From positions 13,224,001-13,288,000 of the forward strand of contig BSBN01001807.1 of assembly GCA_027924645.1 (NCBI GenBank): a stretch of 64,000 bases of DNA. The letters run 5' to 3'. Position 1 is the stretch's first letter. Each line of letters opens with the position of its first letter. The stretch comes from Cunninghamia lanceolata. Its lineage: Eukaryota > Streptophyta > Pinopsida > Cupressales > Cupressaceae. The position numbers and the translations under genes were made by a program. The notes under the pieces are model-generated. The model had not been told where the DNA came from and searched no databases. It worked only from the letters and a program-made list of their open reading frames with translations. This document shows, piece by piece, positions 23,330 through 35,548 of this stretch.

Positions 23330-24600
23330 GTATTCACTTGTTCCATCTGTGTCTCCTTGGCATCTAGTGGAGCCTTAAATGACTCATTCATGCTTCTTAG
23401 CTCGACCGAGGTGTTGCAAAGTTGTGTTATCTCTTCTAACTTTTCTTTCTCCTACTCCTCGACTTCTCAACCCTTTGCTTGTAGCCTTCTAGGATGATCT
23501 TTATTTTGTCAAGCTATGTTTGCAATAACATTTCTCATGATTGTAGGTTTGCATTGGTTTCCCTGGAGATCATCTTCTTCTCCTCTTGAATCAACCTATC
23601 CATCTCCAGCTCTTGGGCCTTGATTTCCTTACACAATTGGCTCATGGTCTCCTTGAATAAGCAATCTTTGTCTTCCTCTTCTCTAATTACTGACTCACTG
23701 TGATGAAATATGTTGTAACATATTTTTGAGTCCTTCATTAGTTCCACCCGATCCCGAGGACTTGCTTGGGAGAGGTCCATCATGATTGCTTGGATAGAAT
23801 AACCCTCAGCACGCATTTGCTCTTGTGGATTAGCTACAATAGGGACCATGTGGGTGACTATCAAGGATCGTTGTGTTGGCATACAAAGACCTCATGTACA
23901 GCTGAACTGTGGATCTTCCCCTGCTTGTCTCTTAGCCTCAATCTTGGCTTTGCACGTGCTTTGCACACACTTTATATTTGGTGACGAAAGTTTGCAAGAG
24001 ATTATAGGATTCCTCCAACAAAAAGGGCTCCTTGAGGAAGCCCATATGGAATGTGGATCTGCTGTTTAGGAACCATAATTGTCCTTGAGGGTAAATGAGG
24101 GGAAATTGTGGGTCTAGATGGGAAAATGGAGGAATGGTTGGTGTAATGAGGGGTAGATGGTGAAGTAAGGAAAAGAGGGTGAAAAGGAATTTGTGGCATT
24201 GTGAATGGTTGATTGAAAGGCAATGTAGGAGGGGGAGTTAAAAAAGTGGATGCAGGGGATGGCCGAACGGATGCAATAGACATGGCTAGCGATATGGCAG
24301 GAATGGACTGAGTGAGAGAAGGGAGAGAAACACTTATGTAGCTGTGGGGAAAAATGACTCAACCTGTGTCATTGGTGTTGTAAAAGTTGCATCTTCTTCT
24401 TCATCCAAATCCTTCAGAACATGTACCTTCTCTTTCTACTCGATTGCTCTTCCGTGGATGGGGTAACCTTCTCTATTGGGACTTGCATTTGTGCAACACT
24501 CATCAGGGGTGTTTTTGCGATGGTGGGAGGGGTTGCTTGTGTTGTGAACCCCATGAGAACCTGTTCCATTGGCTCTTTCCCCGTTTGCCTCACTGCCTAG
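23330..24600 (-). pseudogene. Left-arm copy of an unknown Pro-rich / coiled-coil protein gene (decayed)
   Basis: Reading down from the centre at about 24600: a Pro/Ser/His-rich segment (PPPTLPFNQPF, HIPYGLPQGA; about 24060-24260), a basic segment, then a charged helical segment (SQLCKEIKAQELEMDRLIQEE; 23535-23882) and a coiled-coil tail with RSMNES and AKETQ. The 115-codon open stretch 23535-23882 is the best preserved part. Elsewhere stops and frame changes abound. The copy at 24601-25835 has the same order in mirror image at roughly 80 percent identity by eye. I do not recognise the family. It may be a transposon-associated ORF or a captured host gene. Confidence 0.5.
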
Positions 24601-25835
24601 AAAGTTCTGATGGAACAAGCAAAGGACCAGGTTCCCATTGGATTTACAACACTGATAACCCCCCTGTCATGAAAACATTCGCGATGAGCATTATGCATAT
24701 GCAAGTCCCAATAGAGGAGGTTATCCCATCCATGAAAGAGCAACCAAGCAAAAAAAGAGCTACATGTTCTGAAGGAGTCAGATGAAGAAGAGTCAACTTC
24801 TACAATACCAACCATGACACAAATTGAGTCATTTGTCCCCGCGGCTACACAGGTAAGTGTTTCTCTCCCTTCTTTCACTCGGTCCATTCCTATCATATTG
24901 CTAGCCACATCTATTACATTTACCTGACCATCCCTTGCATCCACTTATTCAACTCCCCCTCCCACATTGCCTTTCAACCAACCGTTCGGGATGCCATAAA
25001 TTCCTTTCCTTATTTCACCAGCTACTCTCATACACCAACCATTCATCCATTTTCCCCATCTACACTCACAATTATGCTCAAGGATAGTTATGGTTCCTCG
25101 GTAGTAGATCCACATTCCATATGGGCTTCCTCAAGGAGCTCCTTCTGTTGGAGGGATTCTACAATCTCTTGCAAACTTTCATCACCAGATGCAAAGCTCG
25201 CGCTAAGCACGCAAAACCAAGATTGAGACTAAGAGATAAAAGGAGGGAAGAGCCCCATCTCAATCGTACATGAGGTCTTTGTATGACCCGACACAATGAT
25301 CCTTAACAGTCACCCACATGGTCCCTATTGCGAATAAGCCACAAGAGAAGATGTACATTGAGGATTAGTCTATCCAAGCAATCGTGATGGACCTCTCCCA
25401 AGACTGGGTGGAACTAATCGAAGAGACTCAAAAATCTATTATAACAGATTTCCTCAGAGTGAGTTGGTAGCTAGAGAAGAGGGAGATCAAACTCACTCAT
25501 ATTAAAGAGACCATGAGCCAATTGTACAAGGAAATCAAGGCATGAGAGCTAGAGGTGGACAGGTTGATTAATGAGGAGGAGGAGATGATCTCCACCAAAA
25601 CCTATGTGGCCCTACAACCACGAGAAGCATTACTACAAACAGAGCTTGACAAAACAAAGATCACCCTGTAAGGCTACAAGAAAAGGGTTGAGAAGGTTGA
25701 GGAGAAGGAGAAGGAAAGGTTAGAGGAGATAATGAAGCTTCACAACACCTCGGCCAAGCTAAGAAGCATGAACGAATCATTTAAGACTCAACTAGTTGCT
25801 AAGGAGACACAACTGGAATATGTGAAGGTTGCTAA
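23330..25835. repeat. Large head-to-head inverted repeat, arms about 1.25 kb
   Basis: The reverse complement of 23330-24600 matches 24601-25835 along its length, with almost no spacer at about 24600. Arms differ by many substitutions, so the duplication is old. The TRIM-like element interrupts sequence just outside the left arm. Confidence 0.8.
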
Positions 25836-25860
25836 TGCTCATTTAGGCTAATCTCTTCTA
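24601..25860 (+). pseudogene. Right-arm copy of the unknown Pro-rich / coiled-coil protein gene (decayed)
   Basis: Plus-strand mirror of the left-arm gene: PPPTLPFNQPF and HIPYGLPQGAPS (about 24950-25150), THMVPIANKPQEKM (about 25310), KETMSQLYKEIKA and EVDRLINEEEEMIS (25500-25600), ELDKTKITL and KLRSMNESFKTQLVAKETQ (25640-25820). Many stops occur (for example near 25285 and 25365). The tail from 25624 onward is the segment that recurs at the start of each tandem unit. Confidence 0.5.
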
Positions 25861-26810
25861 CAAACAAAATGAGAGTTTCAAAACAAAAGCATACCTAAGT
25901 ACCACCATCAAAGAAAGAGAAGGAGAATCTCTATTTTATAGAGGTGAAAAGAGAATCTATGCAAATAAATCCAAGCCTCTATATTTGCCACCTTACATTA
26001 GTGTGTGTCTATGTGTCCTATTCCTCATGGTAAGAGGTGACCACACACATGTGCAAGGAAAATGAGTCAAACTTTGATCTTCCTTGTAAGCAATATGGGG
26101 ACACCTAAGAAAGGAGTCTCACTCTAAGGAATCTTTAACAAAAAGAAAAATAAGGTGTAGGGTAATCCAAATTAATAAAAATCTCATGTCACTAAGGACA
26201 AAATCTCCTTAAATGTAAGAACTATCTATACTCAAAAAGACAAAAGAGGTTGAGAAGGAATATCTATAAAAATAAAATAAAATAAGCAAATCTATCATAT
26301 GGCTCTAGGACTCTAAGAATGGAGGAAAGGTTTATTGAAATTCTAGCACCACCTCTTACTTGAGGGTGGTCTTATGTTGTTTCTTCATAGATGTGCCCTG
26401 AGTTTAGGTTGACTCTTCCTAGAAATAGAATCTTTGAAATTTTCCATGACAAATTGAGATTGTATGGAAACTACAGGCTAAGAGCAAGAAGAGCGAAGAT
26501 ATCTAATGTAGATAGGAGCTTTATTTGTGAGCCAAAATCTGCATTTTAAGAAGTGATAATTATAGATAATAGATATATTGCAGCATATGAAATCTAACAA
26601 CTTCCATTTCCTATCACCCGCCATAGGCTAACTTAGAATTGTTAATGGATAATTGTGTTAATTTTCCTTATCCTTAGTAGATAAACACTTTATGAATTTT
26701 CTATTCTTTGATTATATATGTTCTCTTCATTATATGAAGTTTCTAACTCAATAACACTAGTGAAGTTTCTAATTGCCATTGCCATTGTCCATCTCTCAAC
26801 ATTATTATGG

Positions 26811-27098
26811 TCATTTTTCCCATCCTCTTGTTGCAGATTTAACATTAGAATTACCAACCTTCCCATTAATAAGGAATCTCTTTCTATTCAAAAGAGATGG
26901 TAATGTATTAGGGGTGGAGAAGGCCCTGTGGGGTTCTGAAGGGAGCTTCAAGTTCTCAAAAACTTTTACCAGTTTCTTAACCGTACCTATTTTCATGACT
27001 TTTGATTGCTTCTTTTTCCATTTCCTAGGTGAATATAAATTTGGGGACTGCCTTAAATTTTGCTGCAGATTTTTTCCAATGGTTAGGCAAAAATTCAC
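26811..27098 (-). pseudogene. Exon-like fragment, unit 1 forward arm
   Basis: A minus-strand frame of about 95 codons with KKLVKVFENLKLPSEPH, RAFSTPNTLPSLLNRKRF and INGKVGN. The same text appears in five other places (28306, 29886, 31229, about 32700 and 33960 regions), always with FSTPNTLPSLLNRKRF well kept. A possible splice acceptor (ATTCACCTAG) precedes the Lys-rich start. The family is not recognised. The opposite frame is Phe-rich and looks like a shadow. Confidence 0.45.
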
Positions 27099-27771
27099 AC
27101 CCTAGAGGAACACATTAATTGTTCTACTGTAAATATGGATGCATAATTAATGGTTAACCGAATTGTAAGAAAACAAAAGCAAAACTAAAAGGCAATAAAA
27201 CAACACATAAAATGAAATTATTCCAGCACAAAAAAATTTGCTTTTCATTTTTTTAAAAATAACTATTGAGGAACTAATGAATACTTTTCTACAATCACGA
27301 TAAAGCCATGCTTAGCGGGCATTGTATTTTTCCACATTTTGGTTGAGAGCGGGGATGATGACGGAGTAATGGAATTGAAATTTAATGTTTATCCAATCTC
27401 TATGTAGCACATTCACATTCAGTAAATGTTTGTGTGTGTGTGAGACACTATCACCAGTTGATTTATTTCCTCATGTTAGGCTTGAGGAGCACATTAGACT
27501 TCTAATTCATCAAGAGGTGGAGTAACTTTTTTTTTTTCACTAGCACATCTTATATTATATATTATTATATAATATTTGTATGTTATTTTATAATATATAT
27601 ATACTTCAAGCAAAACCAATAGATGCCTCTCATCAAAATGCCACCACCGCCTCCAGGGTTCTGCAACTAAGACCTTTTGGTGAAAAAAGAAGTTACTCTG
27701 CCTCTTGATGAATCAGAAGTCCAACGTGCTCCTCAAGCCTAACATGAGTAAGAAAATCAACTGGTGATAGT

Positions 27772-27772
27772 G

Positions 27773-27817
<45 letters not shown>
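27772..27817. repeat. (AT)n microsatellite
   Basis: About 23 AT units following TGTCTC in the unit 1 reverse arm. Units 2 and 3 have only a handful of AT units at the equivalent place. Confidence 0.95.
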
Positions 27818-27822
<5 letters not shown>

Positions 27823-27861
27823 TTGAGGTTTATCCAATCTCTATGTACCACTTTCACATTC

Positions 27862-27943
<82 letters not shown>

Positions 27944-27987
27944 GAATGTGAAAGTGGTACATAGAGATTGGATAAACCTCAAATTTC
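27818..27987. repeat. Perfect 170-bp palindrome with (AT)38 core
   Basis: The arms 27818-27864 (start GAAATTTGAGGTTTATCC) and 27941-27987 (end GGATAAACCTCAAATTTC) are exact reverse complements over 47 bases. They enclose 76 bp of pure AT at 27865-27940, which is itself self-complementary. The whole 170 bp can fold into one perfect hairpin or extrude a cruciform. Units 2 and 3 hold only the right-hand arm sequence, in diverged form. Confidence 0.95.
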
Positions 27988-28305
27988 AATTCCATTACTC
28001 CACTGTATGGTGATTGTACAAAAGTGCTCATCAATTCCTCATGTTATTAAAAAAAATGAAAATCAAGTTTTCTGTGCTGGAATAATTTTGTTTTATGTGT
28101 TGATTTATTGTTTTTTAATTTTTTCTTTTGTTTTCTTATGATTTGGTTAATAATTAATTTGCATTCATATTTACAACAGAACAATTAATGCATTCTTCTA
28201 GGGTGTGAACTTTTGCCTAATTGTTGGAAAACTATGCAGTGAAATTTAAGGTAGTCACCAAATTTATATTAACCCAAGAAATGGAAAAAGCAACAATCAG
28301 AAACC

Positions 28306-28500
28306 ATGGAAATAGGTACGGTTAAGAAATTGGTAAATGTTTTTGAGAACTTGAAGATTGCTTCAGAGCCCCATAGGGTCTTCTCTACCCCTAATACACT
28401 ACCATCTCTTTTGAATAGGAAGAGATTCATTATTAATGGGAAAGTTGGTAATGCTAATGTTAAATCTGCAGCAGAAGGAAATGAAAATAACCATAAATAA
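28306..28500 (+). pseudogene. Exon-like fragment, unit 1 reverse arm
   Basis: Mirror of the 26811-27098 fragment, with KKLVNVFENLKIASEPH and STPNTLPSLLNRKRFIINGK. Together with the forward arm it shows that the unit itself contains an inverted duplication. Confidence 0.45.
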
Positions 28501-29885
28501 TGTTGAAAGAGCAATAGGGCATTGGCTGAGAGACAACCTAACACTAACATTATGTCCCATCACAAGAATGAGGATGATCATTGTCACAAAATGTAGAGCT
28601 CTCAATCATCTATGTCCACTGTCCAGTGAATACAAGTCAAAACATACCCATCACAAGGATGAGGGTGATCACAATGACAAGAAGCATTACTACAAATAGA
28701 GCTTGACAAAATAAAGATCACCCTGGAAGGCTACAAGCAAAGGGTTGAGAAGGTTGAGGAGCTGGAGAAGGAAAAGTTAGAGGAGATAACACAACTTCGT
28801 GACACCTTGACCAAGCTAAGAAGCATGAACGAGTTGTTTAAGGCTCAACTAGTTGCTAAGGAGACACAATTGGAACATGTGAAGGCTTCTAATGCTCATT
28901 TAGGCCAATCTCTCTTCTACAAAAAAAATATGAGAGTTTTGAAACAAAAGGATAACTAAGTACCACCATCAAAGAAAGAGGAGGAGAATCTCCATTTTAT
29001 AGAGGTGAAAAGAGGAGCTATGCATATACCTCCAAGCCTCTATATTTGCCACCTTACATTAGTGTGTGTCTATGTGTCCTATTCCTCATGGTAGGAGGTG
29101 AGCACACACACGTGCAAGGAAAATGAGTTACACTTTGATATTCCTTGTAAGGAGTATGGGGACACCTAAGAAAGGAGTCTCTCTCAAAGGAATCTTTAAA
29201 TAAAAGAAAAATAAGGTGTAGGGTAATCCAAATTAATAAAAATCTAAGTCGTGTCACTAAGGACAAAACCTCCTTAAATGTAGGAACAATCTATACTCAA
29301 AAAGACAAAAGAGGTTGAGAAGGAATATCTATAAAAATAAAAATAAAATAAGCAAATCTATCATATGGATTTAGGACTCTAAAAATGGAGGAAAGGTTAA
29401 TTGAAATTATAACACCACCTCTTACTTGAGGGTGGTCTTATGTTGTTTCTTCATAGATGTGCCCTAAGTTTAGCATGACTCTTCCTAGAAATGGAATCTT
29501 TGAAATTTTCCATGACAAATTGAGATTGTATGGAAGCTACAGGCTAAGAGCAAGAAGAGCGGAGATATCTGATGCAGATAGGAGCTTTATTTGTGAGCCA
29601 AAATCTACATTTTAAGAAGTGATAATTATAGATATCAGATATATTATAGCATATGAAATCTAACAACTTCCATTTCCTATCATCCGCCATAGGCTAACTT
29701 AGAATTGTTAATGGATAATTGTGTTAATTTTCCTTATCCTTAGTAGATAAACACCTTTTGATTTTTCTATTCTTTGATTATATATGTTCTCTTTATTATA
29801 TGAAGTTTCTAACTCAATAACCATAGTGAAGTTTCTAATTGCCATTGCCATTGTCCATCTCTCAACATTATTATGATTATTTTTC

Positions 29886-30167
29886 CTATCCTCCTCGTGT
29901 TGCAGATTTAACATTATCATTACCAACCTTCTCATTAATAAGGAATCTCTTTCTATTTAGAAGAGATGGTAATGTATTAGGGGTGGAGAAGGCCCTGTGG
30001 GGTTCTGAAGGGAGCTTCAAGTTCTCAAAAACTTTTACCAGTTTCTTAACCATACCTATTTTCGTGACTTTTGATTGCTTCTTTTTCCATTTCCTAGGTG
30101 AATATAAATTTGGGGACTGCCTTAAATTTCGCTGCAGATTATTTCCAATGGTTAGGCAAAAATTCAC
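29886..30167 (-). pseudogene. Exon-like fragment, unit 2 forward arm
   Basis: About 93 codons with KKLVKVFENLKLPSEPH and LINEKVGN. It is closer to the unit 1 forward arm than to its own reverse arm, so the inverted duplication came before the tandem amplification. Confidence 0.45.
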
Positions 30168-31228
30168 ACCCTAGAGGAACACATTAATTGTTCTACTGTA
30201 AATATGGATGCATAATTAATTGTTCAGTGAATCGTAAGAAAACAAAATCAAAACTAAAAGGCAATAAAAAAATAGATAAAATGAAATTATTCCAGCGCAA
30301 AAAATCTGATTTTCATTTTTTTTTAAATAACTATTGAGGAACCGATGAATACTTTTCTACAATCATGATAAATCCATGCTTAGTGGGCATTGTATATTTC
30401 CACATTTTAGTTGAGAGCGGAGATGATGACGGAGTAATGGAATTGAAATTTGATGTTTATCCAATCTCTATGTACCATATTCACATTTAGTAAATGTGTG
30501 TGTGTATGGGACACTATCGCCAGTTGGTTTGTTTCCTCATGTTAGGCTTGACGAGCACGTTGGACTTCTAATTCATCAAGAGGAGTAACTTTTTTTTTTT
30601 CACCAGCAAGTCTTATATTATATTATTATATAATTTAAATTATTATATAATATTTATATGTTATTGTATAATATATACTTCAAGCAATACCAACAGATGC
30701 CTCTCATCAAAATGCCGCCACCACCTCCAGGTTTCTGCAACTAAGACCTGTTGGTGAAAAAAAAGTTACTCTTCCTCTTGATGAATCAAAAGTCCAATGT
30801 GCTCCTCGAGCCTAACATGAGTAAGGAAATCAGCTGGCTATATATATATATATATTCTGAATGTGAATGTGGTACATAGAGATTGGATAAACCTCAATTT
30901 CAACTCCATTACTCCACTGTATGGTGATTGTACAAAAGTGTTCATCAATTCCTCAAGTTATTAAAAAAATAAAAATCAGGTTTTCTATACTGGAATGATT
31001 TTGTTTTATGTGTTGATTTATTGCTTTTTAGTTTTGCTTTCGTTTTCTTATGATTCGGTTAACAATTAATTCTGCATCCATATTTACAATAGAACAATTA
31101 ATGCGTTCATCCAAGATGTGAATTTTTGCCTAACCATTGGAAGAATCTACAGTGAAATTTAAGGCAGTCACCAAATTTATATTCACCTAGGAAATGGAAA
31201 AACCAATAGTCAAAAGCCATGGAAACAG

Positions 31229-31395
31229 GTACGGTAAAGAAATTGGCAAAAAATTTTGAGAACTCAAATATTGCTTTAGAGCCCCATAGGGTCTTCTCCA
31301 CCCCTAATACATTACCATCTCTTTTGAATAGGAAGAGATTCGTTATTAATGGGAAGGTTGGTAATGCTAATGTTAAATCTGTAGTAGGAAGATAG
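31229..31395 (+). pseudogene. Exon-like fragment, unit 2 reverse arm
   Basis: Plus-strand copy of the same fragment with RVFSTPNTLPSLLNRKRF-type text. A stop (TAG) and small changes follow at the distal end. Confidence 0.4.
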
Positions 31396-32699
31396 GAAAA
31401 TAACCATAATAATGTTGAGAAAGCAATAGACAATTAGATGAGAGACAACCTAACACTAACATTCTATCCCATCACAAGAATGAGGGTGATCACAGTGACG
31501 AGAAGCATTACTACAAATAGAGCTTGAAAAAATAAAGATCACCCTAGAAGGCTACAATAAAAGGGTTGAGAAGGTTGAGGAGCAAGAGAAGGAAAGGTTA
31601 GAGGAGATAATGTATCTATGCGACACCTCAGCCAAGATAAGAATCATGAATAAGTTGTTTAAGGCTCAACTAGTTACTGAGGAGACACAACTGGAACATG
31701 TGAAGGTTGCTAATGCTCATTTAGGCCAATCTCTCTTCTACAAAAAAAAATATGAGAGTTTCAAAACAAAAGGATAACTAAGTACCACCATTAAAGAAAG
31801 AGAAGGAGAATCTCCATTTTATACAGGTGAAAAGAGGAGCTATGTAAATAATTCCAAGCCTCTATATTTGCCACCTTACATTAGTGTGTGTCTATGTGTC
31901 CTATTCCTCATGGTAGGAGGTGAGCACACACATTTACAAGGGAAATGAGTTACACTTTGATATTCCTTGTAAGGAGTATGGGGACACCTAAGAAAGGAGT
32001 CTCACTCTAAGGAATCTTTAACTAAAAGAAAAATAAGGTGTAGGGTAATCCAAATTAATAAAAATCTCAATCATGTCACTAAGGACAAAACCTCCTTAAA
32101 TGTAGGAACTATCTATACTCAAAAAGACAAAAGAGGTTGAGAAGGAATATCTATAAAAATAAAATAAAATAAGCAAATCTATCATATGGCTCTATGACCC
32201 TAAAAATGGAGGAAAGGTTAATTGAAATTATAACACCACCTCTTACTTGAGGGTGGTCTTATGTTGTTTCATCGTAGATGTGCCCTAAGTTTAGCATGAC
32301 TCTTCCTAGAAATGGAATCTTTGAAATTTTCCATGACAAATTGATATTTTATGGAAACTACAGGCTAAGAGCAAGAAGAGCAAAGATATCTGATGCAGAT
32401 AGGAGCTTTATCTGTGAGCCAAAATCTGCATTTTAAGAAGTGATAATTATAGATATTAGATATATTGTAACATATGAAATCTAACAACTTCCATTTCCTA
32501 TCACCTGCCATAGGCTAACTTAGAATTGTTAATGGATAATTGTGTTAATTTTCCTTATCCTTAGTAGATAAACACCTTATGATTTTTCTATTCTTTGATT
32601 ATATATGTTCTCCTTATTATATGAAGTTTCTAACTCAATAACACTAGTGAAGTTTCTAATTGCCATTGCCATTGTCCATTTCTCAACATTATTATGGTT

Positions 32700-32960
32700 A
32701 TTTTTCCTATCCTCCTCATGCTGCAGATTTAACATTAGCATTACCAATCTTCCCATTAATAAGGAATCTCTTTCTATTCAGAAGAGAGGGTAATGTATTA
32801 GGGGTGGAGAAGGCCCTGTGGGTTTCTGAAGCGAGCTTCAAGTTCTCAAAAACTTTTACCAATTTCTTAACCGTACCTATTTTCGTGGGTTTCGATTGCT
32901 GCTTTTTCCATTTCCTAAGTGACTATAAATTTGGGGATTGCCTTAAAGTTCGCTGCAAAT
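32700..32960 (-). pseudogene. Exon-like fragment, unit 3 forward arm
   Basis: Minus-strand copy of the recurrent fragment, shortened at its N-terminal side by the 70-bp deletion near 32970. Confidence 0.4.
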
Positions 32961-33959
32961 TTTTTCAATGGATGCATAATTAATTGTTAACCGAATCATA
33001 AGAAAACGAAAGCAAAACTAAAAGGCAATAAAACAACACATAAAACGAAATTATTCCAGCACAAAAAATTTGATTTTCATTTTTTAAAAATAACTATTGA
33101 GGAATTGGTGAATACTTTTCTACAATCACGATAAAGCCACGCTTAGCGGGCATTGTATATTACTACATTTTGGTTAAGAGCAGGGATGATGATGGAGTAA
33201 TGGAATTGAAATTTGATGTTTATCCAATCTCTATGTACCACATTCACATTCAGTAAATGTGTGTGTGTATGAGACACTATCACCAGTTGATTTCTTTCCT
33301 CATGTTAGGCTTGAGGAGTGCGTTGGACTTCGAATTCATCAAGAGGTGGAGTAACTTTTTATTTCACTAGCACATCTTATATTATATATTATTATATAAT
33401 ATTTATATGTTATTGTATAATATATATACTTCAAGCAACACCAATAGATGCCTCTCATCAAAATGGCACCACCGTGTCTAGGTTTCTGCAAATAAGACCT
33501 GTTGGTGAAAAAAGAAGTTACTCTGCCTCTTGATGAATCAGAAGTCCAACGTGCTCCTCGAGCCTAACATGAGTAAGGAAATCAGCTGGCGATAGTGTCT
33601 CATATATATATTTTCTGAATGTGAATGTGGTACATAGAAATTGGATAAACCTCAAATTTCAATTACATTACTCCACTGTATGGTGATTGTACAAAAGTGT
33701 TCATCAATTCCTCAAGTTATTAAAAAAAAATAAAAATCAGGTTTTCTATGCTAGAATAATTTTGTTTTATGTGTTGATTTATTGATTTTTAGTTTTACTT
33801 TTATTTTCTTATGATTTAGTTAACAATTAATGTGTTCCTCCAAGGTGTGAATTTTTGCCTAACCATTGGAAAAATCTGCAGTGAAATTTAAGGCAGTCAC
33901 CAAATTTATATTCACCCAGGTAATGGAAAAAGCAACAGTCAGAAGCCATAGAAATAGGT

Positions 33960-34246
33960 ACGGTTAAGAAATTGGTAAAAAGTTTTAAGAACATGAAGAT
34001 TGCTTCAGAGCCCCATAGGGTCTTCTCCACCCCTAATACATTACCATCTCTTTTGAATAGGAAAAGATTCATTATTAATGGAAAGGTTTCTAGTGCTAAT
34101 GTTAAATCTACAGCAGGAGGACAGGAAAATAACCATAATAATGTTGAGAGAGCAATAGACCATTGGTTGAGAGACAACCTAACACTAACATTCTGTCCCA
34201 TCACAGGAATGAGGGTGATCACTATCACAAAATGCAAAGCTCTCAA
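33960..34246 (+). pseudogene. Exon-like fragment, unit 3 reverse arm
   Basis: The longest plus-strand version: from VKSFKNMKIASEPH through FSTPNTLPSLLNRKRF and INGKVSS into NNHNNVERAIDHWLRDNLT and PLSSEYKSEQ. The frame runs open for 118 codons (33972-34328). Whether it ever was one exon is unclear. Confidence 0.4.
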
Positions 34247-34318
34247 TCATCTGTGTCCACTGTCCAGTGAATACAAGTCAGAACAAACCCTTCACAAGAA
34301 TGAGGGTGGTCATAGTGA

Positions 34319-35548
34319 CAAAATGTAGAGTTCTTAGTCATCGGTGCCCTGTGAATACAGGTTAGAAATACATGCTCACTCTCCTCTCTTTTTTCTCTAT
34401 TTTTTTAGAAGACTTGAGTGGATTTATATGTGTGAATCACATACTATGATTACAAATTGAGATGATAATTTTAACTAGATATTTCTTTTTATTTAGGCTT
34501 ACCAAGCACTATGTAAATTGGTTTATAAAATTCTTCTATTATTTAAAATAATTTCAACTCAAAAATATAAAATGGGTTTCAAAATGTTAAAGAGGTTGGG
34601 AGGATAATTTTAACACAAGTATTTAATTTTTTTAATTTGTCCCTTCCTTTCCTCCTTGTACAGTTTTGGGGGCAAAAGAAAATGCAAGAAAGTATGTCAG
34701 CACTTCTCTCTTCTTATTGTGCTTTTTAAATTGGGTCCATGCCATTTCATGGATTTCATTGACCATTTAGTGTTGGTTTTTAAGATTTTAAATCGGAAAA
34801 AAGATCTGTATGCACAACCTTTTAGGCTAAGAACAGATGTACAAAATAATTGTAGTTTTGCCTTGTCATATCATATGTATTATTTAGAATTTATTTTGTG
34901 CATTTTGTTTTGATTGTAATTGTTATTGTCATGTATGTCATGAATTGACATTTAAAGGAAATTGGGCAGCCTTTTCTTTTTATCTTTTCTTTTTATTCAA
35001 ATTATTTTACATACCAAATCAATCATTTAAGTGCTCTCTTCAAGAAAGTGGAAGGAATGTGCCCAATGTCTTTTTATATTTCAAAACTTAATTTAACTGT
35101 TTATAGAGTTTTTTTTTTAATAAATTTATTTTATGGAAAAACTTGTATCTAGTGTAGTTCTATAGACTTTGAACTTAGGTTTCAAAATGTTAAATATAAT
35201 AATGTTATCAATTTATGAAAATTAAATGTAACTCTCTATTATATAAACGACATTTTTAATTGCACAATAAAATATTTATATTATAAATAAATTATTTTTA
35301 ATTTTTAAATAAAAGAATATAAATATAAGCAAATTATTGAGAATTTTTTCTTTAATATATTTGTACATTGAGTTATAAACTCTTTTCATTTGTTATTTAT
35401 GTTTATAAATTTATATTATTTGTGTTTTTATTTACTTTAAAATATATTTCTTACATTTAAATATAAATTAGAAATTTATATAAAAATTACAAAGTTTGAT
35501 AGTTATTGGTATCAAAAATATTATCATTAATAAAAGTCTGACTTTCTT
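34319..35548. other. A+T-rich DNA without recognised content
   Basis: I see no ORF with protein character, no paired repeats and no RNA gene. The stretch 35095-35520 is extremely A+T rich. Confidence 0.45.

Larger units (their letters stand above)
25624..28680 (+). repeat. Tandem unit 1, 3057 bp
   Basis: It starts GAAGCATTACTACAAACAG inside the coiled-coil gene and runs to the next copy of that start at 28681. Content in order: coiled-coil tail (25624-25850), non-coding A+T-rich stretch, forward arm with an exon-like fragment (about 26790-27525), spacer of about 165 bp, reverse arm (about 27694-28510), short tail with CACAAGGATGAGGGTGATCA. It is longer than the other two units, mainly because of the A/T microsatellite and palindrome in its reverse arm. 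Confidence 0.85.
28681..31501 (+). repeat. Tandem unit 2, 2821 bp
   Basis: Same order as unit 1: coiled-coil tail (28681-28910), non-coding part, forward arm (about 29860-30590), spacer, reverse arm (about 30765-31430), tail. Its start reads GAAGCATTACTACAAATAG directly after GATCACAATGACAA. Confidence 0.85.
31502..34318 (+). repeat. Tandem unit 3, about 2817 bp
   Basis: Third copy in the same order: coiled-coil tail (31502-31730), forward arm (about 32680-33350), spacer, reverse arm (about 33510-34150), tail. Its right end diverges from the array near 34318. The forward arm lacks about 70 bp found in units 1 and 2; the deletion lies between two ATGG words near 32970. Confidence 0.82.

Noticed and set aside
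26773..27105. Plus-strand Phe-rich ORF over the exon-like fragment
   Set aside because: Composition is that of an antisense shadow. The minus-strand frame has normal protein composition and is better kept across six copies.
27693..28034. ORF rich in Ile-Tyr repeats
   Set aside because: Translation of the AT microsatellite and palindrome, not a gene.
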